Shown here in pieces: positions 44,987 through 54,533 of a stretch of DNA of 64,000 nucleotides (the stretch's first letter is position 1; the number at the start of each line of letters is the position of its first letter). The stretch is from CALCMJ01 sp964475415 (GTDB lineage Bacteria; Bacteroidota; Bacteroidia; Chitinophagales; Saprospiraceae), in assembly GCA_964475415.1 (NCBI GenBank), contig CAYYWZ010000013.1, positions 1 to 64,000 on the forward strand. Direction: 5' to 3'. The position numbers and the translations under genes are program-made. The notes under the pieces were generated by a model. That model was not told the DNA's origin, searched no databases, and saw only the letters and a list, made by a program, of their open reading frames with translations.

Positions 44987-44988
44987 TT

Positions 44989-45912
44989 ATGGAAAATATT
45001 TTACACATTTTTAATGGCGATGTCTCTGCTGATATTGCTACAAAAGCTGGGATAGAAGGAAACTACCTTATCTGGAGGGAGCTTCTTTGTGAGGGTGATT
45101 GTGAATATAATGTCAAGTCAGAAAATTTTATTGCTACAAGAAGTAAATATTTTAAGCACTGCAATTATGCTAGTTCGGCAGAATATAAAAACAAATTTAT
45201 ATCACAATTCAACCTGCTCGATCATCCGTATGAAGAAATCACCTTATGGTTCGAACATGACCTCTTTTGCCAGATCAATATGCTTGCAGCACTTAGTCTA
45301 TTGTTTCAACAAAAACTATGTGACAATATATTCCTGATCTGTGTCGGAGATTCACCTCGCAAAAAAAGACGAATGGGATTAGGAGAATTTTCTTCTCAGG
45401 ATTTTCCTGGTCTGTATAATGAAAAAACAAAATTAGAATATACAGATTTCCAGTTTGCAGATAAGGCTTGGAAATATTATTGCGAAGACATGATAGCCTT
45501 CGATACCTTATCAGATATACCCGTAGCATTTTCTTATCTAGCCGAAACCTTGGCAACTAACAGGCTGAGGTTTACGCTGATGGGAAAAGATATTTCCGCA
45601 CTCGAACTCAATATACTAGAACTAATCCATAAGGGATCACATACCGAAAGAGTAATAGTCAGAGAGTTGCTTAAAAAATACGATACACTAGGATACGGTG
45701 ATCTTCAGTATAGCAAGCTTATAGAGTATCTCTCAGAACTCTATACTATCCAGTCAGACGATACGCTCTTACTCAATGCAACTGGAAAAAAAATTCTTTC
45801 TGGCTTAGGTAATACAGATTCCATTATATCTCCTGATCGATATAAGTACAATGAGGTAAGAAGACAATATGTATTTAATAAAGTTGAAGACAGATTGAAT
45901 GTTCGTAAATAA
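44989..45912 (+). CDS. DUF1835 domain-containing protein
   Basis: 307 aa, soluble. The N-terminal part (HIFNGDVSADIATKAGIEGNYLIWRELLCEGDC, then LTLWFEHDLFCQINMLAAL-like text ITLWFEHDLFCQ) is the DUF1835 domain; the C-terminal half has helical segments resembling a winged-helix (ELNILELIHKGSHTERVIVRELLKKYDTLGYGDLQYSKLIEYL). The family is uncharacterised. Three bases after the MFS gene, so probably made from the same mRNA. Confidence 0.85.
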   Translation: MENILHIFNGDVSADIATKAGIEGNYLIWRELLCEGDCEYNVKSENFIATRSKYFKHCNYASSAEYKNKFISQFNLLDHPYEEITLWFEHDLFCQINMLAALSLLFQQKLCDNIFLICVGDSPRKKRRMGLGEFSSQDFPGLYNEKTKLEYTDFQFADKAWKYYCEDMIAFDTLSDIPVAFSYLAETLATNRLRFTLMGKDISALELNILELIHKGSHTERVIVRELLKKYDTLGYGDLQYSKLIEYLSELYTIQSDDTLLLNATGKKILSGLGNTDSIISPDRYKYNEVRRQYVFNKVEDRLNVRK

Positions 45913-45987
45913 AGAATATTCTTCTAATAGGTACCGATTAGGAGTAGGTTGTGCCTACGCCACTTGACATACAATAGGAAAATCTCC

Positions 45988-46734
45988 TTAAGAAAAATGC
46001 TTGAGCATAAGAATCTCCTTCTTACTAAGAAATCTAGACCATCCCCTAGGAAGATCCTTCTTCGTAAGCCCAGCAAAATATACTCTATCCAGTCTGATGA
46101 CTTCATAGTCTAGCGCCTCAAAAATCCTACGTACTATTCTATTTTTACCCATATGGATTTCTATACCGACTTCTTTTTTAGATTTTCCTTTTACAAAATC
46201 TAATCCATCTACCTGAGCACGGCCATCTTCTAGGGTAAGTCCTTTGAGAATTTTTTCCATGTCCTTCTCTTTTAAGGCGCGATTCAGAACAACATGATAT
46301 ATCTTCTTGGCTTTATGGCTGGGATGAGTTAGTTTCTTTGCGAGATCACCATCATCAGTAAGTAATAATAGTCCAGTTGTATTTCTATCTAGTCTACCGA
46401 CAGGGAAAATCCTACTATCGACTTTTTGCTGTACCATATCCCAGACGGTCTTCCTTCCTTTCTCATCTGACATCGTAGTGATTACATCACGAGGTTTGTT
46501 GAGTAATAGGTAGGTACGTTTAACCTTAGGTTTTACAAGTTTACCTTGAAATTTTACCTTATCTTTTTCCGTAACAAGAATTGCAGGATTGCGCTCCTCC
46601 CTTCCATTGACCATTACCGCACCTTCCTTAACAAGATCTCCCGCTCTTCTTCTCGAGCAAATACCTGAGTGGGCTATATACTTGTTTAGCCGCATAGGGA
46701 AAAGACTATTCTCTTGTTCTGGTTTCTTATTCAT
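45988..46734 (-). CDS. RluB/RsuA-type pseudouridine synthase
   Basis: 248 aa. An S4 RNA-binding domain (MRLNKYIAHSGICSRRRAGDLVKEGAVMVNG) lies at residues 14-60. The catalytic domain follows, with LLLNKP and GRLDRNTTGLLLLT, where the Asp of GRLDRNT is the active-site residue. The C-terminus has MGKNRIVRRIFEALDYEVIRLDRVYFAGL. It isomerises a uridine in ribosomal RNA; RluB (23S U2605) is the likeliest counterpart. It is 24 bp downstream of dnaB on the same strand. Confidence 0.93.
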   Translation of the reverse strand: MNKKPEQENSLFPMRLNKYIAHSGICSRRRAGDLVKEGAVMVNGREERNPAILVTEKDKVKFQGKLVKPKVKRTYLLLNKPRDVITTMSDEKGRKTVWDMVQQKVDSRIFPVGRLDRNTTGLLLLTDDGDLAKKLTHPSHKAKKIYHVVLNRALKEKDMEKILKGLTLEDGRAQVDGLDFVKGKSKKEVGIEIHMGKNRIVRRIFEALDYEVIRLDRVYFAGLTKKDLPRGWSRFLSKKEILMLKHFS

Positions 46735-46758
46735 ACTTATTCTCTCTCGATATATACT

Positions 46759-48288
46759 TTAGAAACTTATATCTAAATCTTCATCTTGGTTCATCCTCGA
46801 TGGCTTCGTAATAAAGCTATTTCCACTTAGGTCAAAAGGATCAGCAGATCTATTGATATCACTGAAACCTGTATCTTCAGCATCAACAAATTTGACATAG
46901 TCTTTTAAGAATCTAAGATGTACGCTACCTAAAGAACCGTTCCTATGCTTAGAGATTATTATCTCAGCTTCATCCGGTGGTGCCGCTGATAGATCATCTT
47001 CTTCCATACCATAATAGTCTGGTCTATAGATGAAGGTAACGATATCAGCATCTTGCTCTATCGCTCCAGATTCCCTAAGATCCGAAAGCTGAGGACGCTT
47101 ATCTCCTCCTCTTGTTTCCACAGCTCTACTCAGCTGTGACAAGGCTATTACTGGAACACTCATTTCCTTGGCAAGTCCCTTCAGTGCTCTAGAGATAGAA
47201 CTTATTTCCTGCTCCCTGTTAAACTTATTTTTTCCTGGTGGTCCAGACATCAGTTGCAAGTAATCTATTATGATCAGTTGTATATCGTGATTCTGCTTGA
47301 GTCTACGACACTTAGCTCTGAGTTCGAAAATATTGATGGCAGGCGTATCATCTATATAGATAGGCTGCGAAGAAAGTTTCTCTACCGCCGCATGTAACTT
47401 AGGCCAATCATCGTCTTCTAGTTTTCCACTTCTCATCGCTTGACCATTAATCATGGCTTCCATAGAGATAAGACGCTGTACAAGCTGCGTGTTGGCCATC
47501 TCCAAAGAGAATATGGCGACAGGTAGATTATGCTCAGCAGCATTTTTCGCTAGAGATAAGGTAAAGGCTGTTTTTCCCATACCTGGTCTTGCCGCAATAA
47601 TTATAAGATCCGAAGGTTGCCACCCACTGGTCATCTTGTCTAACTCCTTGAAGCCAGTAGTAACTCCGGTAAGACCTTCTTCTTTGGCAGATATTTCTTC
47701 TATATGCTTTTGTACTTTCGCTGCTACTGCACTTACTTTTTCGAACCCGGTATTTAAGTTCTTGTCTGTAATGTTATACAGGTTCTGTTCTGCCTCATCA
47801 AGAAGACTTAGCACATCTTTTGTATCCTCGAATGCATCCTTGATCGTTTCCGACGAAGTTCTGATCAACTCTCTCTGTATATACTTTTGTACAATTATTC
47901 TAGCATGGAATTCTATATTGGCAGCAGAAGCAACCTTGTTAGTAAGGTCCATGAGATAATTTACACCACCCGCTTTTTCTAAGTTACCACTTTTCTTTAG
48001 CGCCTCATGCACGGTAAGAATATCTATGGGCTGCATCTTTTCAAAAAGATTCAACATCTCTTCGAAAATGATGCTGTGTGGAGAGTAATAAAAACTTTCC
48101 GCCCTAAGGAAATCCACCACAGCAGGTAATGCCTCCTTATCTAGCATCACTGCACCTAACACAGCTTCCTCTAGGTTCCTTGCCTGAGGTTGTATTCTCC
48201 CAAAAGATAGATCTACAGATTCTTCATTATCTCTTACAGGCTTGAGATAGCCTTTATCACTCTTTCTATTGTTATCTGTTTCAGCCAT
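46759..48288 (-). CDS. dnaB: Replicative DNA helicase DnaB
   Basis: 509 aa. The N-terminal helical domain (LEEAVLGAVMLDKEAL ... ANIEFHARIIVQKYIQRELI) leads through the linker to the RecA-like core. Walker A is RPGMGKTAFTL, Walker B is LIIIDYLQLM, then LSQLSRAVETRGGDKRPQLSDLRESGAIEQDAD and the arginine-finger region RPDYYG/ISKHRNGSLG. It unwinds DNA ahead of the replisome that contains the DnaE encoded 38 kb away. There is no intein. A perfect 10-bp inverted repeat lies about 150 bp upstream. Confidence 0.97.
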   Translation of the reverse strand: MAETDNNRKSDKGYLKPVRDNEESVDLSFGRIQPQARNLEEAVLGAVMLDKEALPAVVDFLRAESFYYSPHSIIFEEMLNLFEKMQPIDILTVHEALKKSGNLEKAGGVNYLMDLTNKVASAANIEFHARIIVQKYIQRELIRTSSETIKDAFEDTKDVLSLLDEAEQNLYNITDKNLNTGFEKVSAVAAKVQKHIEEISAKEEGLTGVTTGFKELDKMTSGWQPSDLIIIAARPGMGKTAFTLSLAKNAAEHNLPVAIFSLEMANTQLVQRLISMEAMINGQAMRSGKLEDDDWPKLHAAVEKLSSQPIYIDDTPAINIFELRAKCRRLKQNHDIQLIIIDYLQLMSGPPGKNKFNREQEISSISRALKGLAKEMSVPVIALSQLSRAVETRGGDKRPQLSDLRESGAIEQDADIVTFIYRPDYYGMEEDDLSAAPPDEAEIIISKHRNGSLGSVHLRFLKDYVKFVDAEDTGFSDINRSADPFDLSGNSFITKPSRMNQDEDLDISF

Positions 48289-48438
48289 ATTTGTCTAAGT
48301 GCAATTTTAAATTAGTTAGGACTACAAAACTAAAAATTTTAATGAGCGTTATTTCCAATCTCTAGAGAGGTCTCCTCTTAGAATTGTTAGTAGCGATGAT
48401 TAAATGTGGAAAACTTTTGACATAGTGTCCACTAGCCA

Positions 48439-48466
48439 ATATTCGTATGGTCAAAAATACGAATAT
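48439..48466. promoter_or_regulatory. Perfect 10-bp inverted repeat upstream of dnaB
   Basis: ATATTCGTAT and ATACGAATAT are separated by 8 bp. There is no T-tract on either side, so an operator for a dimeric regulator is more likely than a terminator. It is 151 bp above the dnaB start. Binding partner unknown. Confidence 0.5.
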
Positions 48467-48693
48467 GTAAGGTCAATGTCAAACATATATCTGCAAATCA
48501 AAATCTATCTCCCTAATGCTCAGTGCAGTAAGCAGAAAAAATATTGAAACTATTTTTTGACTAGTGGCCTTCTTCCTAGAATCACACCACTCTAGTTCCT
48601 TGTGGAAATCTTAATATATATAATTTCCCTTAATATGAATATAGATCAATATAAAATGACTTAGTACAATGTTACTCTTAAAGGCAATAAAAA

Positions 48694-48721
48694 AAGTAGT
48701 ACTAATAAAATAGTACTACTT
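48694..48721 (-). terminator. Terminator hairpin below the decayed secreted-protein gene
   Basis: An 11-bp perfect stem, AAGTAGTACTA / TAGTACTACTT, with a 6-nt loop. The A-run on the low-coordinate side becomes a U-run on the minus strand, fitting the 3' end of the remnant at 48813-49303. Confidence 0.75.
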
Positions 48722-48812
48722 TAACCAATTCAACTTATTCCTTCTTTTAATATCATTGAATCAATATTTATTGACAACAAAAGGCTTGTAATGACATACA
48801 TGCTAAATTATC

Positions 48813-49303
48813 TCAATAACATGAAGTAGTTGATCCTCCAATTGGTGTACAGCCATCAACTGCTCCTCCGCTAGCAGTTTCTTCATTAACTTGAGTCTCT
48901 AGACCATTCTCAGCTACTTCAGGAGTAAACCCGACATTACCAACGTAATATGTATCCCAAAATGAACAATCTCCCCCAGTAGTGGAAGCTTGGATTTCTT
49001 AATCTACTTTTTCATCAGTTTCGGTAATTATTTCATTTAATACCAGAATAGATACTATTGATTCAATATTAGAAAATAAAACTTCGTTTTCACTTGCATA
49101 CCCATCAAAATCAGGACTTGTAATAAAAGCCTCTCCATTTTTTAATGAATATTTATTTTGAGAATAACCAGAAAGGAAAATTTCATCACCAGTATAATTT
49201 ACCTCAAATCCTGAAAAGTTAGTTTCAATTCCATTTAATTGACCTTCAATAACTGTTTCAAAACTATATATAAGTATATGATTGCAATCATTATTTATTC
49301 ATT
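48813..49303 (-). pseudogene. Degraded secreted-protein gene, minus strand
   Basis: One minus-strand frame reads protein-like text throughout (FETVIEGQLNGIETNFSG ... ILVLNEIITETDEKVD), then a TAA, then continues in the same frame (IQASTTGGDCSFWDTYYVGNVGFTPEV ... VDGCTPIGGSTTSCY) to a TGA at 48815-48813. The upstream end has a stop and no start codon. So it is missing its 5' part and carries one nonsense codon. Codon use is ATT/GAA-rich, unlike the neighbours. No family is recognised beyond a secreted, Thr/Ser-rich character. Confidence 0.6.
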
Positions 49304-49771
49304 TTCCAAAAAAAGATGCTCTTTTTATAAAAAATATAATATATGTACTACTTCTGTTTTTAGCAATAAGTTGTGGCAAAGACAGTGAGACTATGACTCC
49401 TACTCTCCTAGCTAATGAGACCATATCGGAACAGTGTCATTTGATAATGGTGACCCTTGTTGTACTGACCTTAGTGTTTCCATTATACAACGAGCTATAG
49501 AAGACTCTGTAGCTACAGTGATTACTACAGTTGATGTAGGTGCAGACGGAAATTACTTGTTTAACAATGTAATTCCTGGTCAAGAAGTTCTATTCATTAT
49601 GCTAGGAGAAAACTCACAGAAAATTTTAGTTTAGTCCTCGGTGGCAAATACGAAACTAAGCTCAACTACAAACTATCCTCTAACCTTACTCAGTCTATAA
49701 CACCGCTTTATCCTACATTCGGAGGACAGTATAACTTCTATGCTTGCAACAATTCATATTTCAGTAAGTAG
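49282..49771 (+). pseudogene. Composite remnant: lipoprotein, SdrD-like domain, barrel tail
   Basis: Three pieces in different frames follow each other on the plus strand. First, a lipoprotein signal (IIYVLLLFLAISCGKDSE) with a short linker up to about 49430. Second, a frame with VSFDNGDPCCTDLSVSIIQRAIEDSVATVITTVDVGADGNYLFNNVIPGQEVLF (49434-49634), the pattern of an SdrD/CNA-B-like carbohydrate-like repeat. Third, 49625-49771 (FSLVLGGKYETKLNYKLSSNLTQ, GGQYNFYACNN), resembling the end of an outer-membrane protein. No frame joins them, so this is debris of one or more surface-protein genes. Confidence 0.6.
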
Positions 49772-49848
49772 CGTCGACTAAACATAAAAAAAGCAGCATA
49801 CTGAACTTCAATATCCTGCTTATATTTTTACGAAAACTTATCCTGAGA

Positions 49849-50517
49849 CTAGTTATTCCTTCCGATACTATTCATTCTATCGATCACTTTCTGGACCGCC
49901 TTTCTTTGCGATTCTATTTCATATCTCATATCATCTTGCTCCGTCAGATTTTTCTCTATATTATCTTCAGCCTCTCTGATCTTTTTCTCCGCTTTTTCTA
50001 TATCGTTCTTATAGTCCTTATGTTTATCTTCCAGTTTAGATAATTTCTTTTCTAGATCTTTAAGCGTTTTTTCTTGATCTTCTACCTCATCTCCAACAAC
50101 TGATTTCGCTACGAGATTTTGGTAATCTTCTAAGAAACTATAGATCCTCTCAGACTCCTCAGGATAGTCCTCAGAGTTAATATATCCACTACCATCATTA
50201 AAGAAGAAATGGGTGACCGTCTGGTTTTTATTTTCCTCATACTTGATATGTATTTTCAGCGCATCGAACGACGAAATAAACTTAATATTCGCCTCTTCCA
50301 TATAGTACTCCTTATCTTTTTTCTCATGTTTTACCTTTCCATAATCTTCAGCGTAGTCCTTCCATACTTTTTCGATACGTTTCCTGTCAGCCCCATCATT
50401 GACAACTGTATAAGCATTATATTCGCCCAGACTCATCCGTTCCTTACCCTCTGTAACCTGTCCGTTAAGTGTAAGAGCAAAACACGCTCCCAGTAGTATA
50501 ATTAGTATTTTTTGCAT
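49849..50517 (-). CDS. Exported protein with a C-terminal coiled coil, unknown
   Basis: 222 aa. A signal peptide ends TLNG-Q, so the protein is periplasmic or exported. Residues 20-145 form a mixed, charged domain (EYNAYTVVNDGADRKRIEKVWKDYAEDY, NIKFISSFDALKIHIKYEE). Residues about 148-215 form a long coiled coil (LEKKLSKLEDKHKDYKNDIEKAEKKIREAE) with a short charged end. No family is recognised. Isolated between debris and a GC-rich repeat. Confidence 0.75.
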   Translation of the reverse strand: MQKILIILLGACFALTLNGQVTEGKERMSLGEYNAYTVVNDGADRKRIEKVWKDYAEDYGKVKHEKKDKEYYMEEANIKFISSFDALKIHIKYEENKNQTVTHFFFNDGSGYINSEDYPEESERIYSFLEDYQNLVAKSVVGDEVEDQEKTLKDLEKKLSKLEDKHKDYKNDIEKAEKKIREAEDNIEKNLTEQDDMRYEIESQRKAVQKVIDRMNSIGRNN

Positions 50518-50993
50518 AATCTATTTTTTAGTTAAAATATATAATGTTGGCTATTGTACAAGCCGACAATCATTTATAAAGACAAATTAAGAATAAAACC
50601 GTCACATACCAAATGATTAAGGTAATGTTAATAATTCCACTATTCCTTCTATTTCATTAAGTATTAGGAGGATTATTAGGGTGTTACCCCCTTAGCTCAC
50701 GCGCTTAACCTTCTCGCGGGGTCATGCTATCCAGGACTCCACGTTCGTTTCGATCCCATCCCTAGAACTACGCTACGCTGCGTCCCAGAGCTGTGATGAC
50801 TACGTCTCCTTCCTATCATTAACACAGTGGATATCGCTATAGGTTAATGGTAAATGCTATATTATTCTACATGTCCGGAAGCTATATTATATGAAGCATC
50901 CATTTACTTATCGAATAATTCACGACCGACATAGAAATTTTTCTTATTATTAGCTAGATTTATATTAATCTTGGGCAAAACTTTCGCATCACC
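50518..50993. other. Gene-free interval containing the second GC-rich repeat
   Basis: No gene. The central part is the GC-rich repeat copy B. A CATTAAC/GTTAATG inverted pair (50817-50849) lies on its right edge. The rest is AT-rich leader for the ABC operon starting at 50994. Confidence 0.6.
50679..50785 (+). repeat. GC-rich intergenic repeat element, copy B
   Basis: The same motif order as the copy near 8.8 kb: GGGTGTTACCCCC, a CGCGGGG segment, then TATCCAGGACTCCAC and GTTCGTTTCG, and a CGCTACGCTGCG stretch at the end. Over the central 26 bp about 21 positions match copy A. GC-rich in AT-rich surroundings and between genes, like copy A. Function unknown. Confidence 0.65.
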
Positions 50994-51899
50994 ATGAGCA
51001 TACTCTCTCTAAATAATGTGGTCAAACAATATAAAGACCACCTTGCAGTCAATCATATAAGTTTTGACGTACCTAAAGGAAGCATTTTCGGACTACTAGG
51101 TCCTAACGGCGCTGGAAAAACATCTCTCATAAGAATTATTACCATGATTACAGGTGCTGATGAAGGCACTGTTCTGATGGATGGTGCAAAAATGAAGATA
51201 GAAGATCAGCACCATATAGGTTACTTACCAGAAGAAAGGGGCCTTTACAAAAAAATGAAAGTAGGTGAGCAACTCCTCTACCTCGCTCAGCTTAGAGGCA
51301 TGGAAAAAAAGCACGCTAGAGATACCATCATGCATTGGCTAGAAAAATTTAATGCTAAGGACTGGTGGAACAAAAAAGTAGAAGAGCTATCTAAGGGTAT
51401 GCAGCAAAAAATACAATTTATTGCCACCGTTGTACACAGCCCTAAGCTTCTTATTCTCGACGAACCATTTACAGGACTAGACCCTCTAAACACCAACCTG
51501 ATCAAGGAAGAAATATATAGAATGAACAGAGAAGGTGTAAGTATCATATTCTCTACCCACAGAATGGAGCAGGTAGAAGAAATATGTGAAGACATCGTCC
51601 TTGTAAATAATGGGCAAGTCATTTTAGAAGGGAAGGTCGATGAAGTAAAAAACACCTTCAAGGAAAATAAATTTCGCTTAGAATTTAATGGAATGTTACC
51701 TAAGGAAATGTACACCCAAGGGTTAAAAATTATTACAGATAGTGACAAGGAAGTAATTGTTCAATTAGAAGAAGGACAAGATTCTAATGTATTACTTAAG
51801 TCGGTGATCGATGGCGGCTTTCATCTCAGATCATTCAACGAGATCCTACCCTCCCTCAACGAAATTTTTATTAGAAAAGTAGAAAATACCAACATATGA
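50994..51899 (+). CDS. NatA-like ABC transporter ATPase
   Basis: 301 aa. Walker A is GPNGAGKTS (about residues 36-44), signature LSKGMQQKIQFIATV (a common variant in this family), and Walker B LLILDEPFTGLDP. The C-terminal 80 residues match the DUF4162 extension of NatA-type exporters. It pairs with the permease gene that overlaps its stop by four bases (ATGA). Expected role: ATP-driven export across the inner membrane; sodium or drug export is typical, substrate not determinable. Confidence 0.92.
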   Translation: MSILSLNNVVKQYKDHLAVNHISFDVPKGSIFGLLGPNGAGKTSLIRIITMITGADEGTVLMDGAKMKIEDQHHIGYLPEERGLYKKMKVGEQLLYLAQLRGMEKKHARDTIMHWLEKFNAKDWWNKKVEELSKGMQQKIQFIATVVHSPKLLILDEPFTGLDPLNTNLIKEEIYRMNREGVSIIFSTHRMEQVEEICEDIVLVNNGQVILEGKVDEVKNTFKENKFRLEFNGMLPKEMYTQGLKIITDSDKEVIVQLEEGQDSNVLLKSVIDGGFHLRSFNEILPSLNEIFIRKVENTNI

Positions 51900-53236
51900 A
51901 TAAGCTGTGGTTAGTAATTCAAAGAGAATATTTGATACGTGTAAAGAAAAAATCTTTTATTCTTATCACGCTGTTGCTTCCGGTAGGAATAGCTCTGCTT
52001 GGTGGCTTATCTGGATATATGGCTTCGAAGAGTTTTGATGTTTCAGAAAACATTCTTGTTGTCGATGACTCAGGTATTTTTGAGAATGGAGATAATAGTT
52101 CTAAAAGTGTAAGCTACACTTTTACAAAAGAAGATGTATCGTCGCTTAAGAAAACATATAGAGAAAAGGGCTATGACCTTCTCCTATATATTCCCAGTTT
52201 AGACAGTATCAATTCAGAAAAACATGAAATCTTATATTACTCAGAAGAAAAACTAGGTATTGCCACCATCAAGGTTATAGAAGAAAAAGTAGGCCAAGTA
52301 TTCAAGGATTACAAAATAGAAAAATCAGATATCGATAGATCTATATACGACTCTTTCGCAACAGATATAGAGATGGAAAATGGACTCTTGCTAGATGGTG
52401 GAGAAGATGCTGCAGATCAGTCTGGAAAATTATCCATTATGATCGGTACAACTATCGGTGCCATAATGGGCTTCTTTATGTATATCGTAATCTTTGCCTA
52501 TGGGGGTATGGTCATGAGATCTGTAATGGAAGAAAAGGTAAACCGGATTGTAGAGGTAATGATTTCATCTCTTAAGCCTTTCCAGATGATGCTGGGTAAG
52601 ATAATTGGTGTTGGTCTTGTAGGCCTGACGCAGGTAGCCATCTGGATAACCTTGATAATTCTTATCACCATAGGTATGCAATTTTTCTTTGGAGTAGGCT
52701 CAGACCCTACTGCCATTGCTGAAGTAATGTCAGAAGCAACAGGTACGGAAGCACAAGCTGCTATGTCATCTAACGAGGTAGGAGATATTATAAAAGAATT
52801 CAAAGCCATCAACTGGCTACTGATTATACCATCTTTTATTATCTTTTTTCTAGGAGGTTATTTTATTTACTCATCACTATTTGCAGCCATAGGTTCTGCG
52901 ATAGGTGATGATATGGGAGAAGCTAACCAGCTGATGTTACCTATCATGTTTCCTGTAATTCTTGCCTTTATGATGTTACAAGGAGTTATAGCAAATCCCA
53001 ATAGTAATATGGCCTTATTCGGATCTATGTTTCCTTTATTTTCGCCCATCATTATGCCTGCACGACTAGCATTTAATCCTCCTTTGTGGCAGGTACTAGT
53101 CAGTATGGTTATATTGATTATATCTAGTCTCTTCTTTGTCTGGCTTGCAGCAAGAATATATAGAGTAGGTATCCTCATGTATGGCAAAAAAATTACTTTT
53201 AAGGAACTGAGCAAGTGGTTATTCTACAAAACTTAA
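51896..53236 (+). CDS. NatB-like ABC transporter permease
   Basis: 446 aa, ABC-2 type. One N-terminal helix (residues 20-42) is followed by a large extracytoplasmic domain (about 45-175), then five or so helices, with the family stretch VMEEKVNRIVEVMISSLKPFQMMLGKIIGVGLVGLTQ. The layout is that of NatB/ABC2_membrane_3. It overlaps the ATPase gene upstream by four bases, so the two form one exporter. Confidence 0.92.
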   Translation: MNKLWLVIQREYLIRVKKKSFILITLLLPVGIALLGGLSGYMASKSFDVSENILVVDDSGIFENGDNSSKSVSYTFTKEDVSSLKKTYREKGYDLLLYIPSLDSINSEKHEILYYSEEKLGIATIKVIEEKVGQVFKDYKIEKSDIDRSIYDSFATDIEMENGLLLDGGEDAADQSGKLSIMIGTTIGAIMGFFMYIVIFAYGGMVMRSVMEEKVNRIVEVMISSLKPFQMMLGKIIGVGLVGLTQVAIWITLIILITIGMQFFFGVGSDPTAIAEVMSEATGTEAQAAMSSNEVGDIIKEFKAINWLLIIPSFIIFFLGGYFIYSSLFAAIGSAIGDDMGEANQLMLPIMFPVILAFMMLQGVIANPNSNMALFGSMFPLFSPIIMPARLAFNPPLWQVLVSMVILIISSLFFVWLAARIYRVGILMYGKKITFKELSKWLFYKT

Positions 53237-53274
53237 GACTTTTTCAAAACATTAAAACTATATCTGAAATACCT

Positions 53275-54465
53275 GTGGGGAGGATAGCCATCAAGCTAAA
53301 AAGGAATGCGGAAAAACATGTAAAACAAGGTCATCCTTGGGTTTTCGAAAGTGCTATTGTAAAACAGAATAAGGAAGGCAAGGCTGGAGACATCGCTATC
53401 ATATTTGATCAGAAAGATAATAAGTTTTTGGCTATTGGATTGTATGATCCTTATTCTATGATTAGGATAAAAGTGCTGAGTGCACATCAATCCATTCAAG
53501 TTAATAATGAGTGGTTTCGTACCATTATATCCGAAGCCAAAACAAAAAGAATAGAACTATTACAGCAAGATACAGATGGATATCGATTACTCCATGGAGA
53601 AAACGACGGTCTACCTGGCTTAGTCGCTGATGTCTATGGAAAGCATGTAGTTGTAAAATATTATTCTAGCATATGGAAGCCTTACCAAATTATAATAGAA
53701 CAGATCATTCTAGAAGTAGCGGAAGCTGATTGTCTAGTAAGTAGAACCAGCAGAGTTATACAGCAAAACCCCTCTATAGGTCTAGTAGATGGGGCTGTTA
53801 GAATCGGTGAGCTTAAGGAAGAACAAATTACCTTCAAAGAACATGGACTACTTTTTCATGCAAATCTTATCAAGGGACATAAGACCGGATATTTTCTAGA
53901 CCAACGACATAATAGACATAAGGTCTCCCATCTATCTAAGGGCAAGAAAGTACTCGACGTTTTTGCCTATGCTGGTGGTTTCTCCGTTCATGCGCTTGCA
54001 GGTGGAGCGTCAGAAGTTACCAGTATTGACATAAGCAAACAAGCACTTACTATTGCAGCAGCTAATGCTCAACTCAACTTTGACAATACAGACAATCACC
54101 ATTTGATGGCTGTAGATGCCTTTCAGGGACTCGATACCTTATTTGCAGAACAGAAAAAATTTGGCATCGTAATCGTAGACCCACCGTCTTTTGCAAAGCA
54201 AGCATCAGAAGTAGAGACAGCGATAAACAGTTACAAAAGATTAGTTCGAAGTGCTGTACGTCTTGTATCTAATGATGGGATTTTTGTAATGGCCTCATGC
54301 TCTTCTAGGATAGATAGTTTTAGCTTTTTCGAATTTGTAGAAGATGCTTTATTAGCTACGGATAGAAATTTCCAATTGCTAGAAAAAACATTTCACGATA
54401 TAGATCATCCAATTAGTTTTCCAGAAGGAGCTTATCTTAAGTGTGGATACTACAAGATATTTTGA
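53275..54465 (+). CDS. RlmI-like 23S rRNA (cytosine) methyltransferase
   Basis: 396 aa from the GTG at 53275, which aligns with the family N-terminus (RIAIKLKRNAEKHVKQGHPWVFESAI); a GTG at 53215 would add 20 residues and overlap the permease gene. A PUA domain (residues about 1-75) is followed by a SAM-dependent class I methyltransferase: VLDVFAYAGGFSVHALAGGA (motif I), DISKQAL, then VDPPSFAK (motif IV, the DPP catalytic core) and SCSSRI. Acts on 23S rRNA C5-cytosine by analogy with RlmI/RlmK. Confidence 0.9.
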   Translation: MGRIAIKLKRNAEKHVKQGHPWVFESAIVKQNKEGKAGDIAIIFDQKDNKFLAIGLYDPYSMIRIKVLSAHQSIQVNNEWFRTIISEAKTKRIELLQQDTDGYRLLHGENDGLPGLVADVYGKHVVVKYYSSIWKPYQIIIEQIILEVAEADCLVSRTSRVIQQNPSIGLVDGAVRIGELKEEQITFKEHGLLFHANLIKGHKTGYFLDQRHNRHKVSHLSKGKKVLDVFAYAGGFSVHALAGGASEVTSIDISKQALTIAAANAQLNFDNTDNHHLMAVDAFQGLDTLFAEQKKFGIVIVDPPSFAKQASEVETAINSYKRLVRSAVRLVSNDGIFVMASCSSRIDSFSFFEFVEDALLATDRNFQLLEKTFHDIDHPISFPEGAYLKCGYYKIF

Positions 54466-54533
54466 TAAAAAAAGTGAGGACCACAGCCTATAACCTGCAA
54501 TCCCCAGAGTAAAGCTTTTACGGGTGTATAACT

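Larger units (their letters stand above)
48289..48812. other. Gene-free region upstream of dnaB
   Basis: Holds no gene. It contains a perfect inverted repeat at 48439-48466 and a terminator hairpin at 48694-48721 (separate entries). The remainder is AT-rich and featureless. Confidence 0.6.
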
